DNA of 64,000 bases from an uncultured Bacteroides sp. Its GTDB lineage: Bacteria; Bacteroidota; Bacteroidia; Bacteroidales; Bacteroidaceae. The translations under genes and the position numbers were made by a program. Under the pieces are notes generated by a model. That model made no database searches, was not told the origin of the DNA, and was given only the letters and a program-made list of their open reading frames with translations. The stretch is from the NCBI GenBank assembly GCA_944322285.1, contig CALUOR010000014.1, positions 17,073 through 81,072 of the forward strand, written 5' to 3'. This document shows positions 8,167-17,376 of this stretch, in pieces; the stretch's first letter is position 1, and each line of letters begins with the position of its first letter.

Positions 8167-10530
8167 TCATTCACTCTTCATCACTTCCGCCGGATTGACC
8201 CGCCCCAACAGAGCCGCCTGTAGGCAGACCGTAAGGAGGGAAACGACTACAACAACCACGAAGGGCCAGACAAACAAACCGGGTGTCAACGCCGCCCGAT
8301 AGGCAAACTGCTCCAGCCAGCCCTGCATCAGTCCCCACGTCACGGGCATGGCCACGGCGTATGCCACCACCGCATACAGGCAGAAAGGCTTGGCAAGCAG
8401 CCAAAGAATCTGACGGGACGTGGCGCCATTCACCTTGCGGATGCTGATTTCGCGCACCCGCTGACGAGTGGCATACCAGGCGATGCCGAACAGGCCGAAG
8501 CCCGTTAGCAGCAGGCCGATGAGGGCATAGAACGTCAAGAGACGGGAGAGTGACAACACCTTGGCGTTGCGTTCCATGAACACACGGTGCATGTCTACAT
8601 AGCTGAAAGACAGACCGGGATTCAGTTCACGCCACACAGCTTCCACTTGGGGCAACGCTTCTGACTTCATGCCCGGACGGAAACGGATAAGCAGCCAACG
8701 GGCATACTCTAAGTGCGAATAAGGAGCCACGACAATCGTAGCAGGCGCAACGGCCTCTTCCAGCGAGTTTACCGGAAAGTCCTTCACCACGCCGCCAATA
8801 ACCGCCAGGCTATCATCGGCCAGCCCATCAAACTGACGTAACGGCAAGCCGATGGGGTCTGTGCCCACAGGCACTAAGGAACGGACAAAACTCTCGTTCA
8901 CCAACACCGGATGGGCGTACGTATCTATCAGACGGGCAGGGCTTTCACCGCTCACTTGCCTGATACCCAAAGTATGAATAAAGGTGGTATCGCCCGCAAA
9001 TTGCAAGAGGTACGTGCGCCGCTCCGAGCCATCGGGCACACGAACCGTCAGTTCGCGTATCCACGAGTGCATCACGCTGCCCATGCTGAGCGTCACGGAC
9101 TCAATGCCCCGCACCCGTTGCTCCAACGCCGCTTTCAACGGGACGACGGGCGGGCTGAACATGTCGCCCGTCTCTATGCAATCCGCATAACGGCCGGCTT
9201 CCGCCTCCGTCAGGCGTAATTGCCCCATGGCCGCCAAGGTGGCGAATAACAGACCGATGGAAATGGCGAACTGCACCGTAACCAGAACGGCAATGAACCG
9301 CCGCTTGCCCCGTCCGCCGTATTGCACCCGATACTGGCTGATGGACATGCGGGAGAGCCGTTGACTGATATACCAGGCAGGAACGACCGACATCAGCAGC
9401 ACAAAGGTAAGTAACCATGGCAACATCCGTCCGCTGAAGAAGAAGCCGAACGTGAGCCGTGCATCCAACAGCCCGTTGAACGTGGAAAGGACATCGTTTA
9501 TCATCAGCAAAGAGAGCAGGAAGGCGATGAACACCGTCAGGAAAGCGTCGCCGAAGAGTTGCAGGCGGATGCCCCGCAGCGTGTTGCCCATCAGCTTCTC
9601 CACGTGTATCATGCGGAGCTGCTGCAACAGGCGGCTCAGGCTCATGTTAGTGTAGTTGCAGCAGGCTATGACGAGAACGAGCACCGCTGCCAGCAGACTG
9701 ATGTAGAGTGTCTGCACGGGTGTCTGGCTGATAAATGCCAACGGTTGCTGAGCGTCATCGGCGGGCGTGGTGAAGCATACGTCCTCTATCGGGTCGAGGT
9801 AATACGTTGAGCTTTCCAGCATCGCCGGCACTTTGTCGGCACGGATTTTATCCTCCAAACGGGCGGCGTCCGAACCGGGGGCAATCTTCAGCAGAGTGAC
9901 GCCGCCATAGAAATCGCTGCCCACAGCCGTCAGCATGTCGAAACGCAACAACGACTGCGCCCGCTCACGCAGCACCGCCACTACCTCGTAATGAGTCGTC
10001 TTGCCCCCTTCGGCCTGCACTTCTATCCTTTGGCCCAAGGCTTCCCGTCCGCCAAACAAACGGCGGGCGCATGCGGCACTCAATGCCACTTTGTTTGGCT
10101 CGCACAACGCCTGCTTCAAGCTGCCTTCGGTCATGCGATAGTCGAAGAAGCGGATAAGCGAGGAGTCCGCCGCAAGCAGCAACACCTCGCCCGGAACTTC
10201 CTGTCCGTCAATCTTGCAGGCAGACACCGAAAGTCGCGACATCCGCAGGTAATCCTCCACCTCCGCATAGTCGGCCTTCAGTTTCACGGGTATTGATGCC
10301 TGTGCATACGCCACCCGCCGTCCTTCGTTCATCGGGTCGTCCTGCCGCAGGAAATAGATACGCTCACGGTCGGCATTTCCCGCCTCCACCCCATGCTCGT
10401 GCACGAAGTAAGTTGCCAACAAATTGGTACACGCCAGCCCCAAGGCGAGGCTCGCCACCGAAACGAGGAAGAACACCTTGTTCCTCCACCAGCTCCGGGC
10501 AATCATCTTCAATGTAGTCAGTAGTATCAT
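8167..10530 (-). CDS. FtsX/MacB-type ABC transporter permease (permease 4, divergent)
   Basis: A 787-residue permease, the most divergent of the five. It starts MILLTTLKMIARSWWRNK, with a TM near 18-40, a long periplasmic domain, a first FtsX unit whose cytoplasmic loop is degenerate (LRMIHVEKLMGNT instead of RSREYGVKKVFG), and a normal second unit with RVREISIRKVNGATS. It ends GRVNPAEVMKSE. It lies six bases downstream of the TlpA-like lipoprotein gene, the tightest junction in the operon, so those two may act together. Confidence 0.9.
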   Translation of the reverse strand: MILLTTLKMIARSWWRNKVFFLVSVASLALGLACTNLLATYFVHEHGVEAGNADRERIYFLRQDDPMNEGRRVAYAQASIPVKLKADYAEVEDYLRMSRLSVSACKIDGQEVPGEVLLLAADSSLIRFFDYRMTEGSLKQALCEPNKVALSAACARRLFGGREALGQRIEVQAEGGKTTHYEVVAVLRERAQSLLRFDMLTAVGSDFYGGVTLLKIAPGSDAARLEDKIRADKVPAMLESSTYYLDPIEDVCFTTPADDAQQPLAFISQTPVQTLYISLLAAVLVLVIACCNYTNMSLSRLLQQLRMIHVEKLMGNTLRGIRLQLFGDAFLTVFIAFLLSLLMINDVLSTFNGLLDARLTFGFFFSGRMLPWLLTFVLLMSVVPAWYISQRLSRMSISQYRVQYGGRGKRRFIAVLVTVQFAISIGLLFATLAAMGQLRLTEAEAGRYADCIETGDMFSPPVVPLKAALEQRVRGIESVTLSMGSVMHSWIRELTVRVPDGSERRTYLLQFAGDTTFIHTLGIRQVSGESPARLIDTYAHPVLVNESFVRSLVPVGTDPIGLPLRQFDGLADDSLAVIGGVVKDFPVNSLEEAVAPATIVVAPYSHLEYARWLLIRFRPGMKSEALPQVEAVWRELNPGLSFSYVDMHRVFMERNAKVLSLSRLLTFYALIGLLLTGFGLFGIAWYATRQRVREISIRKVNGATSRQILWLLAKPFCLYAVVAYAVAMPVTWGLMQGWLEQFAYRAALTPGLFVWPFVVVVVVSLLTVCLQAALLGRVNPAEVMKSE

Positions 10531-10536
10531 AGTTTT

Positions 10537-11730
10537 TTACTCCCCTGCTTCCCCTATTAATTCTTTCATCCGCCGCCAAAGCGAGCCTTTGCCATAGCCT
10601 CCCCACATCGCCTTGACACGGCCATCGGGCGCTACCAGTACGTAAGAAGGATAGCCTTTCACTTGGTAACACATCGCCAGACCACTATTCAACTCCGCCA
10701 GTTCGTTCCATTGATGCCCGCTGAGCCGCTTCTCCTTCACGTAATCCTTCCAAGCCTTTTCGGGGTCGAGGCTGATGCTTACCACTACCAACGAGTCCGC
10801 ATAGGCTTCGCTGATTTCTTCTATCTCCGGCAGGGAGGCGATGCAAGGGCCGCAACCTTGCGTCCAAAAGTCCAACAGAATGTATTTCCCTTTGAACTCC
10901 GCAAGGCGGTGCGTACGACCTTCAATGTCGTAGAGGTCGGCATCCGCCATCAGGTCGCCCACCTTGACCGCCCCCGACGGATAAAGGTACTGACGGGCAA
11001 TCCGGGCTTCCCTGCGCTGCTTCAGTTCCTCCGGAAGCCGGGCGTACAATGCTTTCAGTTCCTTAGAGTAAGGCATGAACTCTTTGGAAGGAACCATCTT
11101 GGCATACATCTCCAAACGCTCCAACCACACACGCCCTATCGGTGCAGTCTGCATGTAGTCTATTTCCTTCTTAAACAAGGCACGCATCATAGGCCAAGAC
11201 TTTTCCCGCAAGGCATTCACTTCTTTCCAGCATACTTCCCGGCTCTCCGCCCCGCTATCCATCTTCCGGAACCAGTCGGCTTCCTTTACTTCCATTTGCG
11301 TATATTCTTCCAGCAGGCTTCCGGCACAATTTTGAAAGGCGTTCACCTCCAACTGCTCCGGCACGTCACTCTCCGCTTTCCATACGCAAATCAATTTATT
11401 TTCCCCGCTAATCTTCACTTCCTCACCCGGAGCTACCCACACTTCTAACCAATTATTGGGAAACCCTTCGTCATCGGAACAAAGCATGAACTTCTTCACA
11501 CACGAAGTCGTGTCACTGAACGTAAACATTCCATTTACTATGGTATCTTTCATTACAGTCTCTAACAATCGGGAGTCTACTTCCTGTAAGACAAGTATTT
11601 CCGTACTGTCCGGCACATTCGTCACCCGTCCCGTTATCAGAAACTTGTCCGCATCTACTTTCGTTCCCAGCGAAATGCCGCAAGACGCTAAGCAGCACAT
11701 CGCCACACCTGTCAATAAAATCTTTTTCAT
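10537..11730 (-). CDS. TlpA-like thiol-disulfide oxidoreductase lipoprotein
   Basis: A 397-residue periplasm-facing lipoprotein. A signal peptide ends in CLASC (lipidated Cys at about 17). Residues 30-110 look like the beta-rich DUF4369 domain often found in front of Bacteroidetes TlpA proteins, then a helical linker, then a thioredoxin-fold domain from about 256 with the redox motif GCGPC (Cys293 and Cys296). The cis-Pro loop is KGYPSYVLVAPDG. Such proteins reduce or oxidise disulfides in exported proteins. Its place between permeases 5 and 4 is unusual and suggests that a permease or its cargo has disulfides. Start chosen at MKKILLTG, which gives the signal peptide. Confidence 0.9.
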   Translation of the reverse strand: MKKILLTGVAMCCLASCGISLGTKVDADKFLITGRVTNVPDSTEILVLQEVDSRLLETVMKDTIVNGMFTFSDTTSCVKKFMLCSDDEGFPNNWLEVWVAPGEEVKISGENKLICVWKAESDVPEQLEVNAFQNCAGSLLEEYTQMEVKEADWFRKMDSGAESREVCWKEVNALREKSWPMMRALFKKEIDYMQTAPIGRVWLERLEMYAKMVPSKEFMPYSKELKALYARLPEELKQRREARIARQYLYPSGAVKVGDLMADADLYDIEGRTHRLAEFKGKYILLDFWTQGCGPCIASLPEIEEISEAYADSLVVVSISLDPEKAWKDYVKEKRLSGHQWNELAELNSGLAMCYQVKGYPSYVLVAPDGRVKAMWGGYGKGSLWRRMKELIGEAGE

Positions 11731-11767
11731 ATCTTTTCTATGCTATTCCTATTTTCTACATATTATA

Positions 11768-14194
11768 TTATTCGCTCTTCACCACATCGGCGGGATTGAC
11801 CCGCGCCGCCTTCAATATGCGGAATATCACGGTAAGTGCCGTTACTATCCACACAAATACGAAGATGCCCAGCCAATAAAACGGACCGTAATTAAAGAAA
11901 GTTGCGTACATCTGGCTCCAGCCTTTCAGCAATACGTAAAGTAACGGGAAGGCCAACAAAGCACTCACACTCAATATCCATAAGTAGGAACGGGTAAAAA
12001 GCAACAGTATCTGACGGAGCCCCGCCCCGTTCACTTTGCGGATGGCCACTTCTTTGCGGCGACGTTCGGTGTCGAGCGTAATGGCGGCATACACTCCCAA
12101 CATGGTAATCACCACACATACAACCGCCAGAAAGAGAACAATGTCTTTCAATTTACTCTCAACGCCTTGCATTTCTTCTACATCCTCCAATAAAGTGGAA
12201 AGCTGAGGAGTGATTGTACGGGGCAATACTTCCGCCAACACTTTTTGCACATGTTGACGTACCTCGTCCGTTCGACCGGGATGGCACTTCAAGTAGCAAT
12301 GCCCCACGTATTGGGTAAAGTCGGACGGCAGGAAAGCAAAGCCTTGAAGGTTTCCCGCCCTGCGCGAGTCGCCATACACATCCGTCACAAAGGGAGCGCA
12401 TATGCCACTTACGGTGTATCCCTCACTGAAATCATAGAGTGTGCGTCCCATCAGACTTTCCCGTTTCCGGCTCAGCATATCTTTCTCCAACGTTTCGTCC
12501 ACAACCATTTCCTGCGCATTGCAGAACGCAGTGCCCTGCCTCATCGGGAGATGCATGAAGTCGAAGAAATTCTCCGGAACCGACAAAATATAGGTAGGCA
12601 ATTCTTCATGTTCCGCATTGACATAAGGCTGGGTAAACAACTCCGTGCCCGACACGCCCCGATGATAAGCGATGTCGGACAGCAAGTAATCCTGCACCCC
12701 GGCATGTTGCTTCATGCGGTCCATAAGAACCAACTTATCCGCATGTTCCATAAAGGGATAGTCCAAGGGAACACTCAAGATGTCCGCCTTCTCGGCATTC
12801 GTCAGTGTGCCGAAGAGTGTAGAAGTGGTGCGATGCGCCTGAAGGAAAAGAGCCGCAGCCAAAGCCACAAACAACCAACAGATGAAATATTGCAACCCCA
12901 ATAACAATGACCTGCCTCTAAACCGCTTCACTCCGGAGAAGGTTCCCCGCAGTCCTACCTGGATGTTGATGTAACGAACACGAACCACTGCCCCCGCACA
13001 CACTACAAAACTGCACAGCAGCACCAGCAACAAATATTGGGCGCATTGCATCATTAAACGTTCCGGGTCAACAACAAGCGTGTATTTCATTAACGTCAGA
13101 TGCAGGTAAGGAGCTAACAACTCTATCAGACAGAAAGTCAACAGAAAAGCCAGCAGCACCACCAACACGGCCTGCGTAAAAAGCTGCGCCAGCAACTGCC
13201 GGACATTACTGCCTAACACACGCCGCAAGCTGCATTCCCTACTACGGTTCAAGAAAGAGCCTACCAGAAAATAAAAGAAATTAAGCAAACCCACTAAGAG
13301 GACCAACAATCCCAAAGCGGTAGAAACACCTACAAAATAGGGAGCCATGGAATATTGCCAAAACACTTCGCCAAAAGCACGGGCACACACGGCATAATCC
13401 TCACCGTAAAGCGTATGACGCAAGCCACGTTCCCGCAACTCCGCCTCCAGTTTGGCCGGAGCGACACCCGGACGCAACAAAGCTACGGTTATGCCTCCGG
13501 TCATCTCGTCCCGCTTTTGGTAATTCAGCAATCCGTCGCTATCGTTCAACACCAACATGTCCAAGCGGTCCATAAAGCACAGACTGGTGTTCTCCGGAAT
13601 ATCCTCAATGACCGCCTGCACAGTGTAACCCACACCGTCCCGTTTCCGCGAATAGGGCAACTTAGCCGCTGTAACCATCCGCTGGCCAATAGCGTCAGTT
13701 ATAGAGCCAAACATCCGTTCAGCCGTGTTACGGGTCAGCACTACCGCATTGGGCGTTTGCGAAGCTATTTCCCACGAACCTGCCAATACATCCGGCGTAA
13801 AAACTTGTCGGAAACAACTGTCCGTCTCCATACACAGCAACGGGTCGAAAGGTAACAAGTCTTCCCCTTCGTCCACCTCTACATGGTAGGTGCGTTCATG
13901 CGGATAGACAACAAATGCAATAGCCTCCACCGTGCTCCACTGCATCATGCGCAAGTTCTCGGCCAACCGGACAGGCGTACCGGAAAAGACATCGCCTCCC
14001 TGTCTCACCAGATGTAATTCCGCCATGCGGCCATGATGAGTAAAGCAAGCATCCGTACCCCAAATATACCGGCTGCAATACATGCAGATGGTAAAGCAGA
14101 GCAGACATACGCCAAGCCCAATAATGCTGATAAGGTTCTGCGTACGATACTTCAGCAGGTTGCGCCAAGCTATTTTTAGGTAATGAACAAACAT
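11768..14194 (-). CDS. FtsX/MacB-type ABC transporter permease (permease 5)
   Basis: An 808-residue permease, the first of the five in transcription order, 37 bp after the adaptor gene. N-terminus MFVHYLKIAWRNLLKYRTQ matches permease 3. TM near 20-42, periplasmic domain with several cysteines, first FtsX unit with NRSRECSLRRVLGS, then a second periplasmic domain and a final FtsX unit with RRKEVAIRKVNGAGL. Ends NPADVVKSE. Being next to the HlyD-like adaptor and TolC-like genes, it may be the ancestral partner of a MacAB-TolC-type pump. Confidence 0.92.
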   Translation of the reverse strand: MFVHYLKIAWRNLLKYRTQNLISIIGLGVCLLCFTICMYCSRYIWGTDACFTHHGRMAELHLVRQGGDVFSGTPVRLAENLRMMQWSTVEAIAFVVYPHERTYHVEVDEGEDLLPFDPLLCMETDSCFRQVFTPDVLAGSWEIASQTPNAVVLTRNTAERMFGSITDAIGQRMVTAAKLPYSRKRDGVGYTVQAVIEDIPENTSLCFMDRLDMLVLNDSDGLLNYQKRDEMTGGITVALLRPGVAPAKLEAELRERGLRHTLYGEDYAVCARAFGEVFWQYSMAPYFVGVSTALGLLVLLVGLLNFFYFLVGSFLNRSRECSLRRVLGSNVRQLLAQLFTQAVLVVLLAFLLTFCLIELLAPYLHLTLMKYTLVVDPERLMMQCAQYLLLVLLCSFVVCAGAVVRVRYINIQVGLRGTFSGVKRFRGRSLLLGLQYFICWLFVALAAALFLQAHRTTSTLFGTLTNAEKADILSVPLDYPFMEHADKLVLMDRMKQHAGVQDYLLSDIAYHRGVSGTELFTQPYVNAEHEELPTYILSVPENFFDFMHLPMRQGTAFCNAQEMVVDETLEKDMLSRKRESLMGRTLYDFSEGYTVSGICAPFVTDVYGDSRRAGNLQGFAFLPSDFTQYVGHCYLKCHPGRTDEVRQHVQKVLAEVLPRTITPQLSTLLEDVEEMQGVESKLKDIVLFLAVVCVVITMLGVYAAITLDTERRRKEVAIRKVNGAGLRQILLLFTRSYLWILSVSALLAFPLLYVLLKGWSQMYATFFNYGPFYWLGIFVFVWIVTALTVIFRILKAARVNPADVVKSE

Positions 14195-14231
14195 ACGTCT
14201 GCAAATATAAGTTTTAGTTAGGTATTACACA

Positions 14232-15482
14232 CTATTTAATCACCAGTTCCTCCGCCTCCCCGAAGGAGTCGTACCCCGTAACAATCACCCGGTCGCCCGG
14301 TTGCAAGCCGTCCGTCACTTCGTATTGTTGGGGATTTTGGCGTCCGATGGTGAGGGGAACGCGGCGGGCACGTGTCCCGTCTTCGTTCAGACGGTAAATC
14401 CATTGGCCGCCCGTAGCCTGGTAGAAATTGCCGCGGGGAATGACCACAGCGTCTTCGGGCTGGCCCAACTCTATCTGCACGCGGAAGCTCTTGCCCACAC
14501 GGACGTTGTCCGGCATCTCGTCCGTAAACACAAGGTCGACGTCAAAGAGACGGTCTTTCACCTCGGGCACCACCTTCGTGATACGCAGGGGATAGCGTTT
14601 GCCTTGATAGAGGATGGTGGCGGGCAGGCCGGTGGTGATGCGGTCGATGTAGTACTCGCTGAGCGACGTATGCACCTTGAACTGGTCCAGCACCTTAATC
14701 TCGCCGATGCTCTCGCCGGACTGCACCTGCTGACCGGGCGTGACGCCTACGAAACTAAGCTGACCACCGATGGGGGCATGTACCACCAAGTCGGCCAGGC
14801 GGCGACGGGAACGCAGATACTTCTTCCGCTCCCGCTCGCGGTCGGCCTGCAAGAGGTCGCGCTGAATGAGGGACATGACGGAGTCGTGTCGCAGGCTCTC
14901 CCGCTGGAGTCGGGCGGTCTTCTCCTTAAAGCGGTATTCGTCCTCGGCCACCTGCAATTGGGCACGGCTCTTGATGCCCATGTTGTATTCTTCCTGCTCC
15001 AACTCGTAGGTGCGGCGCAACTTGGCCAGTTCGTAATCGGTCTCCAAGGCTTGTTGGCGGAGGGTGAGGCTCTGTTGCTGCATCTCAATCTCCTTCTCCC
15101 GATAGGTGACGAGTTGTTTCTCCCACTCGTCCTGTTGGTCCTCGATGTCGCGCAGCAAGTCGGGGTTCTCCAATACAAGTATGGTGTCGCCCTGCTTCAG
15201 CAGGCTACCCTCCTCGCCCACGATGCGCAACACGCTTCCTGCCTCGCGGGCATTGACTTTGATGGTGAGGATGGGTTGAACGAGTCCCTCCACATCGACA
15301 TACTCCATGAACTTGTCCTGCCGCACTTCGGCTATCTGGATGTTGTCCTGCTCAATGCGCAGCTTACGCGGCCCGGCGGACAGAATGATGACATAGACGA
15401 GGAAAGCGCAAAACGCCACGCCTCCCGCCAAATAATAACGGTAACGGATGTACCAGGGTTTCTTTTCGAGTTTAATATCCAT
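14232..15482 (-). CDS. HlyD/MacA-type periplasmic adaptor protein
   Basis: A 416-residue membrane-fusion protein that should bridge inner-membrane permease and outer-membrane TolC. A single N-terminal TM at about 15-34 anchors it. Beta-barrel/lipoyl halves surround a long coiled coil: residues ~115-235 are rich in E, Q, K and R heptads. The second lipoyl half, LADLVVHAPIGGQLSFVG, is at about 230-248, and the C-terminal domain contains GDRVIVTGYDSFG. It sits between the TolC-like gene (gap 154 bp, filled by a 22-bp array) and permease 5. Confidence 0.93.
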   Translation of the reverse strand: MDIKLEKKPWYIRYRYYLAGGVAFCAFLVYVIILSAGPRKLRIEQDNIQIAEVRQDKFMEYVDVEGLVQPILTIKVNAREAGSVLRIVGEEGSLLKQGDTILVLENPDLLRDIEDQQDEWEKQLVTYREKEIEMQQQSLTLRQQALETDYELAKLRRTYELEQEEYNMGIKSRAQLQVAEDEYRFKEKTARLQRESLRHDSVMSLIQRDLLQADRERERKKYLRSRRRLADLVVHAPIGGQLSFVGVTPGQQVQSGESIGEIKVLDQFKVHTSLSEYYIDRITTGLPATILYQGKRYPLRITKVVPEVKDRLFDVDLVFTDEMPDNVRVGKSFRVQIELGQPEDAVVIPRGNFYQATGGQWIYRLNEDGTRARRVPLTIGRQNPQQYEVTDGLQPGDRVIVTGYDSFGEAEELVIK

Positions 15483-15560
15483 TGTATCTTGCGATTATAG
15501 TTTTACTTATTCCTTACGTTCTCTTTCCTCCGCTTTAAGGCGGTCGAGCTTCGCCCTTGG

Positions 15561-15632
15561 GATAGAATCATCGGCAATGATGCCTATCATCATCGGCAAT
15601 GATGACCACCATCATCGGCAATGATTCTATAT
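15561..15632. repeat. 22-bp palindromic tandem array (ATCATCGGCAATGAT type)
   Basis: Three copies of ATCATCGGCAATGAT start at 15567, 15589 and 15611, exactly 22 bp apart, in the gap between the TolC-like gene and the adaptor gene. The core is an imperfect palindrome (ATCATyGnnnATGAT). Outer linkers are also partly mirrored (GATAGA at the left, TCTATATC at the right). The array ends about 12 bases from the TolC-like stop codon. Confidence 0.9.
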
Positions 15633-15636
15633 CAGG

Positions 15637-17112
15637 TTACTTAATCAACCGCTCCAAGTCTTCCTGTAGACCGACTCCCCGCTCAAAATCATAAAGCGTC
15701 AGGCTGCGGAGCGTATAGTACATGCTCCAATACTCGTGCAGGGCGGAGAGGTAGGTGCGTCGGGCGGAGTCTTTCTCGGTGATGGAGGCGTTGAGGTCCA
15801 GCACCGTTGATTGTCCCAGGATGTAGAGCTTGCGGGCCACTTCGGCACGTCGTTGGGCGGTGAGGTCCGTGCGGCGGGCGATGTGTACACGCTGAGCTTG
15901 CAAATTGAATTGGCGCACCAGCTTGCGGACGTTCTGCTCGAAGTCGGTCTTGTCCTGCTCCACCTGCGTGTACACCAAGTCGCGGTTGCTCCTCGCCACC
16001 CGTACCCGGCCTTTGCCGCGTCCCCAATCCAGTATAGGCAGGGAGATGCCCAACGAGACGTATTGCTGGTCCATGGGGTCACGGTAAGCGTCCTTCCAAC
16101 GGTCGGCCGTCTGTGTCAAGCCGAAACGCAGGTAGATGTCAGCCTTCAGTCCGGCGTTGGCACGGGCTTGGGACACAGCGCTCTCGCTCTCCAAGCGGCG
16201 TAACTTCATGTTTTCTATGTCGGGACTGTTCTCCTCGGCCAGCATCAACGCCTCACCCAAGTCGATATGCAGATTCGGCAAGATGCTGTCCACGCTCACC
16301 TTCAACTCCAAGTCCTGCTGGATGCCCAAGTATGAACGGAGTTCCTGCATGGCGTTCTCCACCTCGATGCGGGCATTCATGCGGTTGGTCTCCTCAGTCA
16401 GTTTGTTTATCTCCAACTGAAGCATCTCGTTCTCGCTGATGGTGCCAATGTTGTAGCGACCTTGCGCATAACTGTATAAAGTGTCCGCATGAGCATAATT
16501 GGTGCAGGCGGTCTCATAGTTGCTCTGTGCCGTGGCCAAGGCAAAGAATTTCTCCGTGGCCGATGCCGCCACCAGTTCCAGCGTCTCGGCATACTTCTTG
16601 CACGCCTCCCGGTAGCGCACCGGCTCGATGCGTCGGTCCCATTTGAGCGAGTTGTAGCCGAAGAGCGATTGCTGGTAGCCGATGTTCACGGGCGATGTCT
16701 GATAGGAATGACTATCGTCCGAGAAGAGGTCGATGCGCTGGGCGGATGTCTCCACAAAGAAGGTTCCGCCCGTCCAAGGCACATTCTGCGTCAGGCTGAG
16801 CGTCAAGTCTGTGGCCAACAGGTTCTGTTCCACAAACTTCACGCTGCCATCGCCCATGGTCACTTTATTGATGGCCCGGTCGAGGTAAGGGTTGGACGTC
16901 AGCGTCAGGTTGGGCAAGTAGTTCGCCCGGTAATAACGGTAATTCCAATAAGCCGAACGATAGGAATGCCGGGCACTTTGCGCATCGGGCGATTGCTCTT
17001 GGGCATGCCGGATAGTCTCTTGCAAGGAAAGCTCCATCAGCGTCTCCTGCGCCCCGCCCTCCATATAGGAAAGGCAAAGGGCTATACTCCATATAATGAT
17101 ACGTCTATTCAT
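15637..17112 (-). CDS. TolC-family outer membrane efflux protein
   Basis: A 491-residue protein with a cleavable signal peptide (MNRRIIIWSIALCLSY..., cleavage near GGA-QE) and two repeats of the helical TolC/OEP domain, including SYRSAYWNYRYYRANYLPNL in the first half and VSQARANAGLKADIYLRFG in the second. It forms the trimeric exit duct for the adaptor and permeases downstream. First gene of the operon; start at 17112. A sigma-54-like promoter lies 28-43 bp upstream and inverted repeats about 100 bp upstream. Confidence 0.93.
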   Translation of the reverse strand: MNRRIIIWSIALCLSYMEGGAQETLMELSLQETIRHAQEQSPDAQSARHSYRSAYWNYRYYRANYLPNLTLTSNPYLDRAINKVTMGDGSVKFVEQNLLATDLTLSLTQNVPWTGGTFFVETSAQRIDLFSDDSHSYQTSPVNIGYQQSLFGYNSLKWDRRIEPVRYREACKKYAETLELVAASATEKFFALATAQSNYETACTNYAHADTLYSYAQGRYNIGTISENEMLQLEINKLTEETNRMNARIEVENAMQELRSYLGIQQDLELKVSVDSILPNLHIDLGEALMLAEENSPDIENMKLRRLESESAVSQARANAGLKADIYLRFGLTQTADRWKDAYRDPMDQQYVSLGISLPILDWGRGKGRVRVARSNRDLVYTQVEQDKTDFEQNVRKLVRQFNLQAQRVHIARRTDLTAQRRAEVARKLYILGQSTVLDLNASITEKDSARRTYLSALHEYWSMYYTLRSLTLYDFERGVGLQEDLERLIK

Positions 17113-17139
17113 AACAATACTATTTTACGAGGAATAAAC

Positions 17140-17155
17140 ATCAAATGTCGTGCCA
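17140..17155 (-). promoter_or_regulatory. Candidate sigma-54 (-24/-12) promoter of the efflux operon
   Basis: On the minus strand the sequence TGGCACG-ACAT-TTGAT matches the sigma-54 consensus TGGCACG-N4-TTGCW except at one position of the -12 element. It lies 28 bp before the TolC-like start. The neighbouring regulator is a sigma-54 activator, which makes the match meaningful. Confidence 0.6.
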
Positions 17156-17210
17156 AACTCGTATCTCATTATTTATCAGCGAATAACGACAAAACGGGAG
17201 AAGAAAAGCG

Positions 17211-17246
17211 TGTGCATTACCGCACAAAAATCGTGCGCTATCGCAC
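17211..17246. promoter_or_regulatory. Two inverted-repeat sites, candidate upstream activator sites
   Basis: TGTGC-ATTACC-GCACA (17211-17226) and GTGCG-CTAT-CGCAC (17233-17246) have centres 21 bp apart, i.e. on the same DNA face. They lie about 100 bp upstream of the predicted transcription start of the TolC operon, where sigma-54 activators bind. The second site recurs as TGTGCGCTATCGCACA at 18018-18033 before the regulator gene, suggesting that the regulator binds both. Confidence 0.6.
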
Positions 17247-17351
17247 ATATTTCCCATTCTTAACTTTATCACGAAGAGAATATTTCAACGAAGTCGTTAC
17301 CAGTTTACGCCTTAAACCATAAAAAAGGCTTTGAAGTTCAGCGATATTTCG

Positions 17352-17359
17352 TAATTTTG
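17352..17359 (+). promoter_or_regulatory. -7 promoter box (TAATTTTG)
   Basis: Matches the Bacteroidetes housekeeping -7 element TAnnTTTG, 18 bp before the first DUF3791 start codon. Confidence 0.6.
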
Positions 17360-17376
17360 CAGAAAAACAAGTTACT

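Noticed and set aside
14301-15500. 399-codon plus-strand frame opposite the adaptor gene
   Set aside because: Leu/His-rich mirror of the coiled-coil coding sequence; the minus-strand HlyD-like protein is unambiguous.
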